Part shown: positions 23,641-34,109 of the stretch, piece by piece
Layout of the letters: each line of letters starts with the position of its first letter
How positions within the stretch are numbered: position 1 is the first letter of the stretch
Source of the DNA: Porites lobata
Lineage: Eukaryota > Cnidaria > Anthozoa > Scleractinia > Poritidae
Direction: 5' to 3'
Assembly (NCBI GenBank): GCA_942486035.1
Contig: CALNXK010000163.1
Span: forward strand, 998,501-1,062,500
Length of the DNA: 64,000 bases
Program-made: the position numbers and the translations under genes
The notes under the pieces: model-generated
What the model was told of the DNA's origin: nothing
Databases searched by the model: none
What the model saw: the letters and a program-made list of their open reading frames with translations, nothing else

Positions 23641-24232
23641 GAACAGAAACAACTTCAGACATTAAAGGTGGCAAAAAAGAATCAAAGTGTAAATCATTTA
23701 AAGAGTTGATTAAAAGCATGACTACAGAAATTGACAGTGACAGTAGTGACGATGATTTTGCAAAAGCATTTCAACCATTAATTGATACAGATATGTCCTT
23801 TGTGACACTTGATGAACCCACAGAAAGTGAAAAACATGCAATGCAGACCAAATCTTACATTTCTGATGCATTTGATTATTCGCATGAATTTCAAATGGTC
23901 AAAACACAAGATCTTTGGGAATATAGGGAATTTGACAGATCTCTCATGCCAAAAGCTGGCAATAATCACGATCATCTTGAACAAGTAAGACGTTTCATTT
24001 TGAAAAATGGTTTTCAATATCATGTGATCTTACAACTGGAAGAGCCTATATCACTGAAGGAAACCATCGTCTTTGGGTGGCCATTCAGGAAGGTATACCA
24101 TTCATACCATGTCGTGTTATTTCTCACTGGCTGCCCCCCAATGGTTCTTACAAAAAGCTTGAAATTGATTTTTCGACTTCAAAATTTGGGGAGATAGTAC
24201 TTCCTGAACAATTGGGATTGACGGTTGCATAA
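23600..24232 (+). pseudogene. ParB/sulfiredoxin-like domain of E3 protein
   Basis: The frame from about 23600 gives a basic linker (RHPPKKQKVGRTETT), then an acidic stretch DSDSSDDD, then DAFDYSHEFQMVKTQDLWEYREFDR and EQVRRFILKNGF. Near 24015 a one-base frame change leads into TGRAYITEGNHRLWVAIQEG and IPFIPCRV, ending at a TAA (24230-24232). The EGNHRLWVA..EG..FIPCRV block matches the conserved G-x-HR-x3-A signature of the ParB/Srx fold, known from ParB nucleases/CTPases and sulfiredoxin. As the C-terminal part of a mobile-element protein it could be a nuclease or a DNA-binding clamp; this is inference. Confidence 0.55.
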
Positions 24233-25250
24233 AACAATAACCTTCATAAAAGATGTATCAAATCTATTTCTGTTTGTATACATAAACTTCAACACTATCA
24301 TAATTATAGTGTTCTTAAATTAATTAAAAATAATTAGTATTAATTTGTTGATTTTAATATTTTGTACTTTGACAACAGAGATTCCTTGCACCCCTGATCA
24401 AAAATTATTTAATGGAATATTGCAGTTAATATTGTACAATGCAATTGCACATAGATTCTAGCCTAGCAGTGTTATCCCTCTAGCATTAATATATGGAGAG
24501 CCGTTTGTAGAGCCTGAACATTAATTTTATAACCTGCATGTATTTCAGGACCGCTATCTATTTGCCATTTCAAAAAATTACGTTTTCCTGATGTTGATCC
24601 ATGCACAAAACATGCATATAAGTCTCCTGTTGTTAGAAGTAAACGAGTAAATTTCAAAACTTACCACTGATCTCTAGTGCCAACCTGTTGCAGCAGGTAG
24701 TGACTTGATGTAAGCAGATTACATTTATGTCGTCTCCACATTTTTTCATTCCATCGACTTTAAAGGGATTGATGAGAAGAACTACGCACTTTGGCTCGCT
24801 GAAACTCGGCGTACATTAAGCTCAATGTATCATAAACCAATCCTCCTATTCTGAGATCAGGATATTTCCACACCACCTCGCACGTTGCCCGAAAGCGATA
24901 AACGATCATACAAACTGTGCCAATTTATAGACACTTCGCGGTACCTTTCTTTGCCTCATGTGATGCTTTTGAAACTTTTTCCGACTGAACCTTATGGCGA
25001 ATATTTCCATGTTATTTTTCAAAAGCTCTGCCTTATTGAAGAAGGCAAAAGATGAATTCAAACATTCAGAAAATTGACATCCTTTGCAACGTAACGAAAA
25101 AGAAATTTGCCCGCCATTTTGAAAATCACCGATGTATGACGTGACGTCACACTGGCAGTGATCAGTCAACCAATGTTTACCCTAGAGACGGCCCCTCCCT
25201 CCTGACCTTTCCACTGTTCATTTAAATGGCATTTGACACCTCATATGACG
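24233..25250. other. E3 right interior, no gene recognised
   Basis: AT-rich 3' flank of the coding block, then a GC-richer part. A CRE-like GTGACGTCAC lies at 25141-25150, mirroring the one in the left part of E3. Confidence 0.4.
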
Positions 25251-25689
25251 TTATCTATCGAAACCTGTATTGGGCGGACACCCTATATTAAGCCGGACAC
25301 TACAGCATTCCCCGAGGGTGTCCGCTTAATACAGGTTTCACCGTATCTAGTTGGGCTAGGTATTGCTTGATTGATGTTCATCAAGTCTGATTAGAAAAAA
25401 ATCAACTATGGCTTGCTTTGTTACTCTTTTGAACATGCCTGGTACAAAATTAGTTTCCGTAATTCATTAAAATGATAAAGACAATCTCTCTGTTATTATT
25501 CATGTGTATGAATATAGTGCGCCTGGAGTAAATTGCCCGTTGCAAAGAATTATTCAGATGGCTTTCTTCTCGTCTTTAAAAAATGCCAATGATATTTTGC
25601 TCAGGAAATAAAATATCACTGATTATTATATGGCAAAGCCAGTCTTAGGCAAATCCGTGCGCTCTGATTGGTTCTTTCTTGGTCAGCCA

Positions 25690-25900
25690 TAGACGATTTT
25701 GTCAACCAACGTACAGGAAAGTGCAAACACAAAAAAGAAGACGGTTACTGATATGAACACTCTTCTCCGTTACATGGAAGCTAATGGTATGAAAAACGAG
25801 CTTGAACACCTTTTTTCGAATTTTTTTTTTAGCGCACGCAGGAAAAACGGAGAAGGCTGCGAGCCAGCAACAGTTTCCAGTCTTCAACCCAGTATACAGG
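25690..25900 (+). pseudogene. Crypton/DUF3504-like recombinase, N-terminal remnant
   Basis: The frame encodes NTKKKTVTDMNTLLRYMEANG followed by FFFSARRKNGEGCEPATVSS. This is the core-binding part seen in Crypton-type tyrosine recombinases and DUF3504 proteins, whose family pattern is an N-TKKKT-D-L opening and R-K-x-G-x-Y-EP-x-T. It breaks off at about 25900. A second piece of the same protein lies at 27838-28110. The gap between them holds a tandem repeat and unrelated sequence. Confidence 0.6.
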
Positions 25901-25962
25901 ACAGAGCTGAACAACGTCTGCGCATGTGCATAGACGGGAGAGGTCTGGGATCTAACCTAGTA

Positions 25963-26556
25963 TCGTTTTCAAAGGGATTTTCAAAACATCCTCACATTTT
26001 GGTGATTATTAAGGTGGATTCTGAATATTTAAGGTTCTCATTTAAACTAAAGGTAGATCATTTCATACTTTATTGAATTTTCGTTTCTACCCTTGTAATT
26101 TTTCTTCTACTTTTTTCTATGAACAAAAGGAGACGCACGAACGAAGCGTCCCTGCAATAATAGTATCGTTTGCAAAGGGATTTTCAAAACATCCTCACAT
26201 TTTCTCGATTTTTAAGGTGGTTTCTGAATATTCAAGGCTCCCATTTAAACTAAAGGTAGATTATTTCATACTTTATTTAATTCTCGTTTCTACCTTTGTA
26301 ATTTTTCTTCTACTTTCTTCTATGAACAAAAGAAGAGGCACGAAAGAAGCGTCCTCGCTATAAATAGTATCGTTTGCAAAAGGATTTTCAAAACATGCTC
26401 ACATTTTCCCGATTTTTAAGGTGGTTTCCGAATGTTCAAGGCTCCCATTTAAACTAAAGGTAGATTATTTCATACTTTATTTAATTCTCGTTTCCACCTT
26501 CGCAATTTTTCTTCCGTTTTTTGCTATGAACAAAAGAAGATGCACGGACGAAGCCG
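25963..26556. repeat. Three tandem ~200-bp units
   Basis: Units begin at about 25963, 26163 and 26366, each starting TAGTATCGTTT(T/G)CAAA and containing CCCATTTAAACTAAAGGTAG (first unit slightly different) and CTATGAACAAAAG. They are similar but not identical, so this is a short, old tandem array. Confidence 0.85.
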
Positions 26557-26559
26557 AAA

Positions 26560-27830
26560 ACGTTCTTTTATTCGAATGTGTACATTTTCAAGCGTAAACA
26601 CATGAAAGTACAGACTATCAATATGTTATCAGTTCTAAGAAACCGTCCGGTCATCATATCAATGTCAGCATTAAAGGTACATCTTATTTATCTTTGTTTT
26701 TCCTTGAATGATGGTCTTTTAGTTATTTCTCTTGTTATATCTCGCTTGGTTTCACTATAAGAACTGTAAGAACACAAAACAATCACTGAGGTTTCGAATT
26801 CAATCAAGTTCTTTCTTCCAAACTTGTTTCCCTTTATGACTCATTGCTAGCTCAGCTCAAAAGAGCTATTATAAATTTTTTTATATGACAACAGGCAAAA
26901 TTAATGTTGAAAAGAGTAAATGGGTAAGTAATACAGTCGATGCTTGCTGGTAAAAGTATCAATGACTTGAAGTTCTCTAAAAAGCTTCATTTCAGGGAGA
27001 AGAACTTTCATTTATTTTTCTCTTCGAAGTCTAGATCTTCATTCCTTGATTCTTCTGCTTCATTCAATCCTGTCATAAATGGAAAACCTATAGTTAATAC
27101 GAAACCTCACATAGAGCTGAGCCAACTTCTGATTGTTTCTCAAAACTTCATCAGCTTTAAACTTTTGAAGTTTATTCATTCTAAACTTAAAGGTGCAAAT
27201 TAAATTTTAAACAAACTTAACTGAATAAATACTGATTCTACAGCTCGACCAGCGCCTCTAAGCCGGCTAGAGGTACGAAAAAGCTTCTTTCATTGCACTA
27301 AGATTTGTAACTAAGTTTATGACTTTCATGACTTCTTGTGTCTGATAGTATCATCGCGCTCAAAGCCGGCTTTCTTGCCACCAAGAAACCGTCAACAACT
27401 GCTATCGCTCGGCCTACATTTCAAAGATTTGCTCCTCCTTAACCAGAATAAAATAATGTTTAAGTAAATCGTTTACGTACCATCGAAGAAAAGTCGCCCA
27501 AACTCCAGCACATTGCTCTTTTTTAATTTCTCAGTCATCTTTCTGCAAACGTACTCTCGATCTGCATCAAAGCAATGAAAAACCTTCGCCGGGACGTCAA
27601 AAACATTTTCCTTGATCCCTGGATTACGTAACATTTCTTTCCATGAGTTGCATTTCTAACGTATTTGTAGAATTTCTCGTTCGTTAGCATTCGCAAATAT
27701 GAGTTTGGATGGTCGAAGATAAAATGGTCTTGCAAGAATTTCACTTTGCCCGAATGCTTCGCGCACGGGCTAGACAAGTAAACAAGTGATGTCATGGACA
27801 TGCGTAGTACGTTATTCAGCCCTGTCAGTA
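26560..27830. other. Unassigned sequence within Crypton remnant
   Basis: An 87-codon frame (26940-27203) and others exist, but none has a recognisable domain. A region at 27240-27420 has a CG-containing GCCGGCT repeat pair (27262 and 27366). No gene is supported. Confidence 0.35.
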
Positions 27831-27837
27831 TACAGCG

Positions 27838-28110
27838 ATACTTAACATACTCAAGGACAATGAGTTCGAAAAATCCAGAAAAGTCCGTGCAGCGAAGCCA
27901 AATTCCCTTGTTCACGAGCACGGCAAAGGAAGCCTGGCAAACCGCAAGCTGCTCAAGCCGGCATCGACAAAGAGGATGCCCTTTTTGAAGCAGGAGAATT
28001 CGGTGACCTCAATCCAGTTGCGCTTCAAAGAACTATGTGATGGTTTTTATCCCTTAACACTTCGTTTTCCGAGCAAGAGAATATCAGTCAAGCGATCCGT
28101 TACTATCTTC
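27838..28110 (+). pseudogene. Crypton/DUF3504-like recombinase, central remnant
   Basis: The frame reads ILNILKDNEFEKSRKVRAAK, then HEHGKGS. After a small frame change it reads GKPQAAQAGIDKEDALFEAG, EFGDLNPVALQRT and a degenerate WFLSL block with a TGA stop near 28038. These are the successive conserved blocks of DUF3504/Crypton proteins before the catalytic Arg region. The catalytic R..H-x-R..Y domain is not present, so it is dead. Confidence 0.6.
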
Positions 28111-28566
28111 CATCGCTCCAGTTTTTACAGGTGCAAACGTAGGATCCACGAGCTGGTGCACCTTCCAAATATTTCATGGTAATGAGAAAATTGTCCAGTT
28201 ATCGATAGCGATGAGGAGATTTACTTTGATGCTATATTTTTGTCAACTTCGCCCAGTTTTGAATTAATTTTCACAGCTTCAAACTTAGACTTTTACTTGA
28301 CACTGTCTTGGCCAATATTTTGTAATCAAGAAAGTATTGTTTGATCGACAAAAAACCCTTTCTTGAGTTTTACAATCAACAACTGCTTTTTTCAGGTACC
28401 GGTACAAAGCGTTTTTGAAGTTTTGTTTAAGCTAATTTAAGACGATAGTTTGGTTTTTCGATTTCGTGGTAGCTTGCTTTTGTCTGATAAGTTGCTCGCG
28501 TCATCAAAAATACGTCACAGCGGAAGCCCTTTAAGTGCAAGCTACTTTCAGACACCGAATGCCATA

Positions 28567-28731
28567 TAATAAACAACTTACTAACCGTGCTTGATCGAGC
28601 CGTACTGGGGAATATTTGCCCTCGGTCGTGGCAGTACGGACCTCGCTGCGCTTGGTCCGCACTGCCCCGACCTGGGGTCAATATTCCCGAGTACGGCCTT
28701 CGCGCTCGGTTAGTAAGCGGTTAATAGTTTA
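28567..28731. mobile_element. Foldback MITE, ~165 bp
   Basis: The arms GCCGTACTGGGGAATATT and GGCAGTACGGACC face their reverse complements around a GCTGCG-containing loop. Outer parts TTACTAACCG also pair. No coding content and no clear target duplication. Confidence 0.75.
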
Positions 28732-29082
28732 CGAAGCACAATTTATAACATCGGCCTCTTGTGACACTAATGATTATCAATGCCAGCCTGTCATTTTTAA
28801 AGCAGGTGTAGGCTTGTAGCATGCTGGATGTTCACCAAAGCCATTGTAATTTGCAATGACGTTGTATTTTGGGTAAATCTACTTATTTTAAAATTTCCAA
28901 ATTAATTGAACTAGTCAGTAAACAAACCTTAAAACTGACACATTTTTCGTTGCATTTCAGTTTACATCTTTTGAGGGAAATATTATTAATTTGTTTACGC
29001 TTAAAAAAAACTAACTAAAGATTAAACGATTACTGTTATTTTAAACAGAAAATACCTATTTTAAATGAATGGCAAAAAACCT

Positions 29083-29246
29083 GGTGTATGGGTGTTGTAC
29101 CTCATCTCTGAGGTATGTATGTTATACCTCAGATCTGAGGTATGGATGTTATACCTTAGATCTAAGGTATGGATGTTATACTTCACCTCTGATGTATGGA
29201 TGTTATACCTCAGATCCGAGTTATGAATGTTTTATCTCAATGACGT
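29083..29246. repeat. 27-bp minisatellite, about six units
   Basis: The unit is ATGGATGTTATACCTCAGATC plus TGAGGT. Each unit contains the 16-bp palindrome ACCTCAGATCTGAGGT (or a variant), so the array is a row of potential small hairpins with 27-bp spacing. Confidence 0.9.
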
Positions 29247-29690
29247 ATAGCAACTATTTATAAACTACGGTTCTGAAGTGTCGGTGTTATACTTTAAAAA
29301 TGAATCTGTGGTGAACTTGTAATTGGAGACGGGCTCGATGAAATCAAAACTAAGGCAGCGGAAAGTAGATTCTTAAGTTGGGATGTTTAAGTCATGCAGT
29401 TTATTCTTTGGGTTTTCAATGCATTTTATTCCTTAAATTGTTTTAATACTGAGTTTTAGAGTGTGTTCTAGTGAAATTACAATACGTACTCATGGTGGTT
29501 TGTTTGAACAAATTATTTCTATGTTATTGTTGAGAATCATAGCTCATTTGCTGATTATCTAGGATCTGATATCTGGCCTTAAGCTCATCAATGTCTCCTT
29601 TCTTAATTCTTCTGCTGTTTGTAAATGGCACACCAATCATTACGGTTTGGGTCTTATCTATTTTCTCTGTCCATGGAATTCTATTAGAAC
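29247..29690. other. No feature recognised
   Basis: Sequence between the minisatellite and the Nin-type SINE. No gene or repeat that I can support. Confidence 0.35.
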
Positions 29691-29691
29691 C

Positions 29692-30050
29692 GCCGCCTGG
29701 TTAGCTCAGTTGGGAGAGCGCCGGTCTACTGAGCGGGAGGTCGCGGGTTCAAACCCCGGCCGGACCAACACTCAAGGTCTTTAAATAACTGAGGAGAAAG
29801 TGCTGCCTCTGTAATAATATCTGCAAAACGGCTAGACTTTCTAGTCTTCTCGGATAAGGACGATAAACCGTAGGCCCCGTCTCACAAGCCCTTGCACATG
29901 TATTAAATCTGTGGGACGTTAAAGAACCCACACACTCTTCGTAAAGAGTAGGGCACGTAGTGCCCGGTGTAGTGGTCTATCTCACTTTCACACTCATGTA
30001 TGGGGGCATCATTACTCATTCCTTCATTACTTGTAAACTGCACCTTAAGC
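29692..30050 (+). mobile_element. tRNA-headed SINE with Nin-type central domain
   Basis: The head (29692-29766) is tRNA-like, with an A-box (TTAGCTCAGTTGGGAGAGCG) and a B-box (GGGTTCAAACCCC). A central part around 29855-29945 contains GATAAGGACGATAAACCGTA and GTGGGACGTTAAAGAACCC. This matches my memory of the Nin domain described from anthozoan and other metazoan SINEs. The 3' border is uncertain. RNA polymerase III transcription from the internal boxes is expected for this class. Confidence 0.75.
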
Positions 30051-32203
30051 AGTCTGGCAAAGTCCCCCAACCAGTGTTGTAAATTATCCCTGAAAAGCCC
30101 TGAGGGGAGTGGATAATAAGATATTTACAACCGCTTCCGACATGGGAGTTGCACCATGTTAGAATAATATGCGTTTGTTAGACGATAATGGGGAGACGCC
30201 CCCGCTTTCAATAGACAAATCAAATTGCAACCTTTACGCAGGTAAATTTAGCGACACTCTACTTGAGTAATGATTTCCTCTTCTACGATTATAAACTGTT
30301 GATATTCCTTTCATTTGGAAAGGCCTATTACGAAGGCAAGTAGACGCTTAAACTCTGTCGGCTTCAGTTGCTTAAAGTATTTGCATAACTACGTTGTATA
30401 TCTCACCAACCTTTGTTATTTTGCCTGTTTTTGTTTGAAAATTTTCAAACAAACACGATTTAAAAAGGGAAATGTATTATTTAGCCGTCTTGTGATAAAA
30501 TACTCCGGAGACTTTTTTGAAGCTGTTCAAAACACTCACAGCACGCGCTCGAATAATCTTAAACCACTGAAATCGGCTGTTCGTGTTTTGAACATTACGT
30601 ACTCAAAAGACTTAATTTATAAATATTGCCAAAGAATATGAATTAAAAAACAGGCAGTTGTTTTCGACTGGGGTTTCAAAAAAATTAAGCAATCTCATTA
30701 ATAAATTGCAGGTACTGGTATCAGAAATCTTCTTTCGACATCTTTGACACTATCGGATACGAACGAGTCGACCAGACAGTGCTGTTTGCTACAACTTTAG
30801 TTTACTTTTGTTTGACAAAGACCAATACAGGGGCCACGTAGTCTGCAAAATGCCATCGGCAGAATATAAAAATGTCTCCTAATCCTTTTTTTAAATCTTT
30901 TCTAGGAGTTATTTCATTTCCTCTTTCTAGTTATTTGATTGCGTCTTGTACAGTTTCAACCTAAAATCGGCAAAAAAATAAAAAATATTGAGCCTGGGGC
31001 AGAAAACAAACATTCTTTAGCAAAAAAAAAAAAAAAAACTTAAGGAATGTGTGCAAATTTCAGATCTATGCTTTGAATTTGTTTTCCCTTTCAACAGAAC
31101 AGTTAGCATGTCCTAAAAAGCCCGTGTCACCAAGATTTAATGCTGCTTGAAAACCCAACGGAAACATATTTCCGTCAGTTGAATCCTTTTATGGCAGCCT
31201 GGTGTTTTTATGTGGTACCAAGAGCCATAATGACCTTAGTACTACCTAACATAATGATGACTGTTTCTTATGATAAGAGTGGGTAGGGAAGGAATAGACT
31301 TTAATTTGAAAATGAAAATGAAGAGCTTTTAGATTTTCAAATTTAACACAGTTTTACTCGAAAGAAATCGTTTAAAAGCCATTCATTACACTTTGTTCCC
31401 CACACTTTGTACACACGTTGGCTTTTGAATAAGCTTTGTTCAAAGGCCTTAATGTGTATCATCATATGCGGAAACTTGCCAGAATTTGATCCCACGGTAT
31501 TGTCCAGTTACTTGATGTGTGGGCAGATCGGTGGGCAAACCATCTTCAGGATGATACAAAATTATTGCTGAGGACGTTAACGACTTTGCTGTGAATCTTT
31601 TTGTCTAAAATAACTAATTAAATTTCTTAGAATGGTAACTACTAAATATAAATTAAGGCCATCTTGAGAGTGGATTTCCTCTTGAAGTTCTGAAAACGCC
31701 TACTTTTGATTAGCCATCTTCACAAATTAAGAAAACGAACTTCATTGTAAAATGTTAAAGCGGAAAGACGTAGAAAACCAATTTGATCTTATCAAAGGCA
31801 ACATCAGTTCAATATTGTTTTTCTACTACTATACATTAATACCTGAAGTTCAAATCGTGCCAATCTCTAAAAAAGAAACGAACAAAGCTAACAAATCATT
31901 ACTTGAAAAAACCCACCACGAAGCGTGAAATTTTCTTTATAATTTTACAAACGTAGGTGCATGGTATTTTATTGCTTGCATAGCAGACAGCTGTGAGTAC
32001 ACACTAACGTCGCTTCCTATTTTCGCAGAAGTGTCTCAATCCTGAAACATATGCATAAGCACAATTTTGCCAAATTAGTTAATTTTTAACTATGTTTAAT
32101 CCTATACGGATGTACTGCGTTAGGCGCCTAATATTTTGGTGCTTTAATAGAATCACCTGAAATATGTATTTTTTTTCTATCCTAAGGAGCGTTTGAGCAA
32201 GTT
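30051..32203. other. Intergenic, no gene recognised
   Basis: Several short open frames, for example at 30315-30641, without domain features. An A-rich run lies at 31020-31040. No RNA gene or clear transposon end is visible. Confidence 0.4.
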
Positions 32204-32626
32204 ATGTTGAGTAACAGTTCAAGAAGCTTAGAGAACAATGTCTCCTGCTTTCGCTTTCCTGTATTTCAAACGGACAACGTCACCGAGCTTATCGTCGTTT
32301 TTAACAGTACAGTAAATTTTCCACTGTCAGTGTTAACAATTGTAGGCAACACCTTGGTTTTGGTAGCCGTATGGAGAACACCTTCTCTTTGTTCGCCCTC
32401 CATCATATTACTTTGTGGTCTCGCAACGACAGACCTTGCTGTGGGCCTCTTGCTTCGGCCGTTGTTTTTGTCTATGGAACTCACGCTCCTCTCGAATTCG
32501 TCGGCTTATAACTGTGTGTTAGGAAAGGCATTCAACACTAGTTCCTATACTGTCTGTGGAGTTTCCCTGGCGACTCTTACAGCTATCACTATAGACATGC
32601 TGGAGAATGTGGGAGTCAGGAGGTAG
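32204..32626 (+). pseudogene. Class A (rhodopsin-like) GPCR, truncated after TM3
   Basis: The 140-codon frame from the ATG at 32204 has an N-terminal segment with several N-x-S/T sites. TM1 contains GNTLVLVAVWR (the GN motif). TM2 contains LLCGLATTDLAVGLLLRPL (the LAxxD motif). TM3 starts with the conserved Cys (YNCVLGKA) and reaches TAITID, the D of the D-R-Y motif. The frame then leaves the family pattern (MLENVGVRR, stop), so R-Y, TM4-TM7 and the tail are missing. A splice donor is not obvious at that point. Rhodopsin-like receptors in cnidarians are often single-exon genes, so truncation by rearrangement is the likely cause. Ligand unknown. Confidence 0.7.
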
Positions 32627-33386
32627 CTTTTTTTTCACTCCCTTTGTTACTGAGAAGGGAAACCGGAGTAGATGTACCTCCTTCATCGAGAACATGGGTT
32701 CGCATATTTGAACTGGCGTATATGTACCATCCTGATGATATACTCTAAAAGAGAAGGCATGCTAGAAAGAGTACGGTTGTGACTCTCCTGTGCTTAAAAG
32801 ATGATTTTAAGTAAGTCTGCATGTCCTGCACAGGGTCTTAGCCTTGCGTAAAGGGTTGTCCAGTCAAACAGTGTCAACAATAAAAGGGAAAGTGGAAGTG
32901 GAAGTGGTTTATCTTACTTTATTTTATGAAATACTGATATGATACTGCTATTGACCATACCATCTTGGTCAGCGAATGTGACCAATTCACCAGGGAAGAT
33001 TATACTAACGAGAAAGTGAAGGGAAAATCCTAACTTCTCCATAATAAATTTACCGGGAACATCGAATAAAGTGTCAGTGTAAAAGGGGGCTCTCAACTGA
33101 CCCGTACTTTATCGTGAGTAGAAAGTTTAAAGTATACGTCTTGTTAGCGTCAGGGATCACGAGCTGAAATATGCTTCTCTTTCAAGGTGAAATTAAAAGT
33201 GGTGTTATCAGCGGAGTCGAAGGCTGAGGCTGATAACACTTACCGAGACCTTGATTATTTAGGATATCACAAAAATCGAATCTAATAATTGTTTTATTAC
33301 ACATTGTTTTGAAGAAAATAACGACAAACACCGTCTCAAGGAACCTGAACTGAATTGTTATTGGAAATCATGCATTGCGCAACCTA
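32627..33386. other. Downstream flank of truncated GPCR
   Basis: No TM4-TM7 sequence recognisable in any frame. A small direct GGAAGTG repeat sits at about 32890-32905. Confidence 0.35.
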
Positions 33387-33706
33387 GAGCGCTTACCATT
33401 TGTAAGGAAATTTCGGTGAAAAACTTCCGTCAAATGGTATTGATATTTTTTTTGGCACTGAAAACAGGACCGGGATCGAGTTGTATCATTTACAAAATAC
33501 CGGTAAAATTTTCGCTTTCTTTCGATATGAAGCCTGGCACTGGTGTAATCCAAACAAATGGTACAGAAAATTTTGGTCGTAAAAACGGGGAAAAGTGAAT
33601 ACCTCGAAAGGAATTTCTTTCTTTCCGGAAAATTTCGACCAGAATGAACCGTTCCATTCAAATTCTTCCCAGAATTCCCGATTTTTCATACAAATGGTAA
33701 GCGCTC
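33387..33706. mobile_element. 320-bp MITE with CTA duplication
   Basis: The ends GAGCGCTTACCATTTGTA are inverted at both sides, and CTA flanks each end (33384-33386 and 33707-33709). A 3-bp CTA/TWA-type duplication is typical of PIF/Harbinger-like elements. Open frames inside on both strands look fortuitous. Confidence 0.7.
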
Positions 33707-33708
33707 CT

Positions 33709-33755
33709 ACAGATTAGTCAGTTAGTTATCTGCTAGAGATAACTAACTAATCTGT
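33709..33755. repeat. Small hairpin
   Basis: ACAGATTAGTNAGTTAGTTATCT pairs with its reverse complement around a short loop, directly beside the MITE end. Confidence 0.7.
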
Positions 33756-33902
33756 AGGTTGCGCTGGTTTCCAAAATTAGCTGGTAGCTATTAACCAGTG
33801 AGAAGACATAGCGAGTACAATGTATAATAATCAGATTATATATTTTTAGGGGTAGAATAAGAACATCAATAATTGCTTACGAAATTAAAGTCATTCAATG
33901 TC

Positions 33903-34106
33903 TCAATGTTTACCTCTGTTCAGACACGTCACATTACTCGGCGCAAAACCGTTTAGTAATATTAACGGCTTATTTCCAGTCATGTCAGCCAGTTTCGCTT
34001 CAGTTTCATCGAGGCAGTAATGCTTATTCTTTTGGTAGCGAAAGTTTGGATTTTCGCTCAGAATCGCTTCTTTTATAGCCTCTGCTACTTGCTGTGCAGT
34101 CAAGAC
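33903..34106 (-). pseudogene. RDH8/17beta-HSD1-like dehydrogenase, C-terminal exon
   Basis: Minus-strand frame with an AG acceptor just upstream, starting VLTAQQVAEAIKEAILSENP, then FRYQKNKHYCLDETEAKLADMTGNKP, stop at 33903. This is the C-terminal signature of short-chain dehydrogenases related to retinol dehydrogenase 8 and 17beta-hydroxysteroid dehydrogenase 1 (Q-VAE-I-x-EAI...P-x-FRYQT...TGN). The N-terminal Rossmann part lies at about 35310-35475 on the same strand; the catalytic S..Y-x3-K part is not found between them. Most likely a broken or partial gene. Confidence 0.5.
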
Positions 34107-34109
34107 CTA

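Larger units (their letters stand above)
18688..25343 (+). mobile_element. E3: 6.7-kb element with CAGTGAAACC ends at TA
   Basis: The left end is TA-CAGTGAAACCTGTATCAAG and the right end, on the other strand, is TA-CGGTGAAACCTGTATTAAG. The TA duplication and the CAGT-NN-AACC style ends resemble Tc1/mariner-pogo elements. Both subterminal regions carry several copies of TATTAAGCGGACA in both orientations (18705-18880 and 25255-25335), as expected of transposase-binding repeats. The interior on + carries a broken coding region (about 21500-24232) with a ubiquitin-like domain, Cys fingers, a P-element/THAP9-like region and a ParB-like domain. No pogo transposase is visible. That leaves two readings: an unusual autonomous element, or an older coding region captured between the ends. 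Confidence 0.65.

Noticed and set aside
25963..26556. Repeated exons (AAACTAAAG|GTAG looks like a donor in each unit)
   Set aside because: No consistent open frame or acceptor in all three units.
29083..29246. CRISPR-like array
   Set aside because: Units are contiguous with no unique spacers, in a eukaryotic context; it is a minisatellite.
29692..29766. Functional tRNA gene
   Set aside because: Acceptor strands do not pair well, and it is joined to a Nin-type SINE body.
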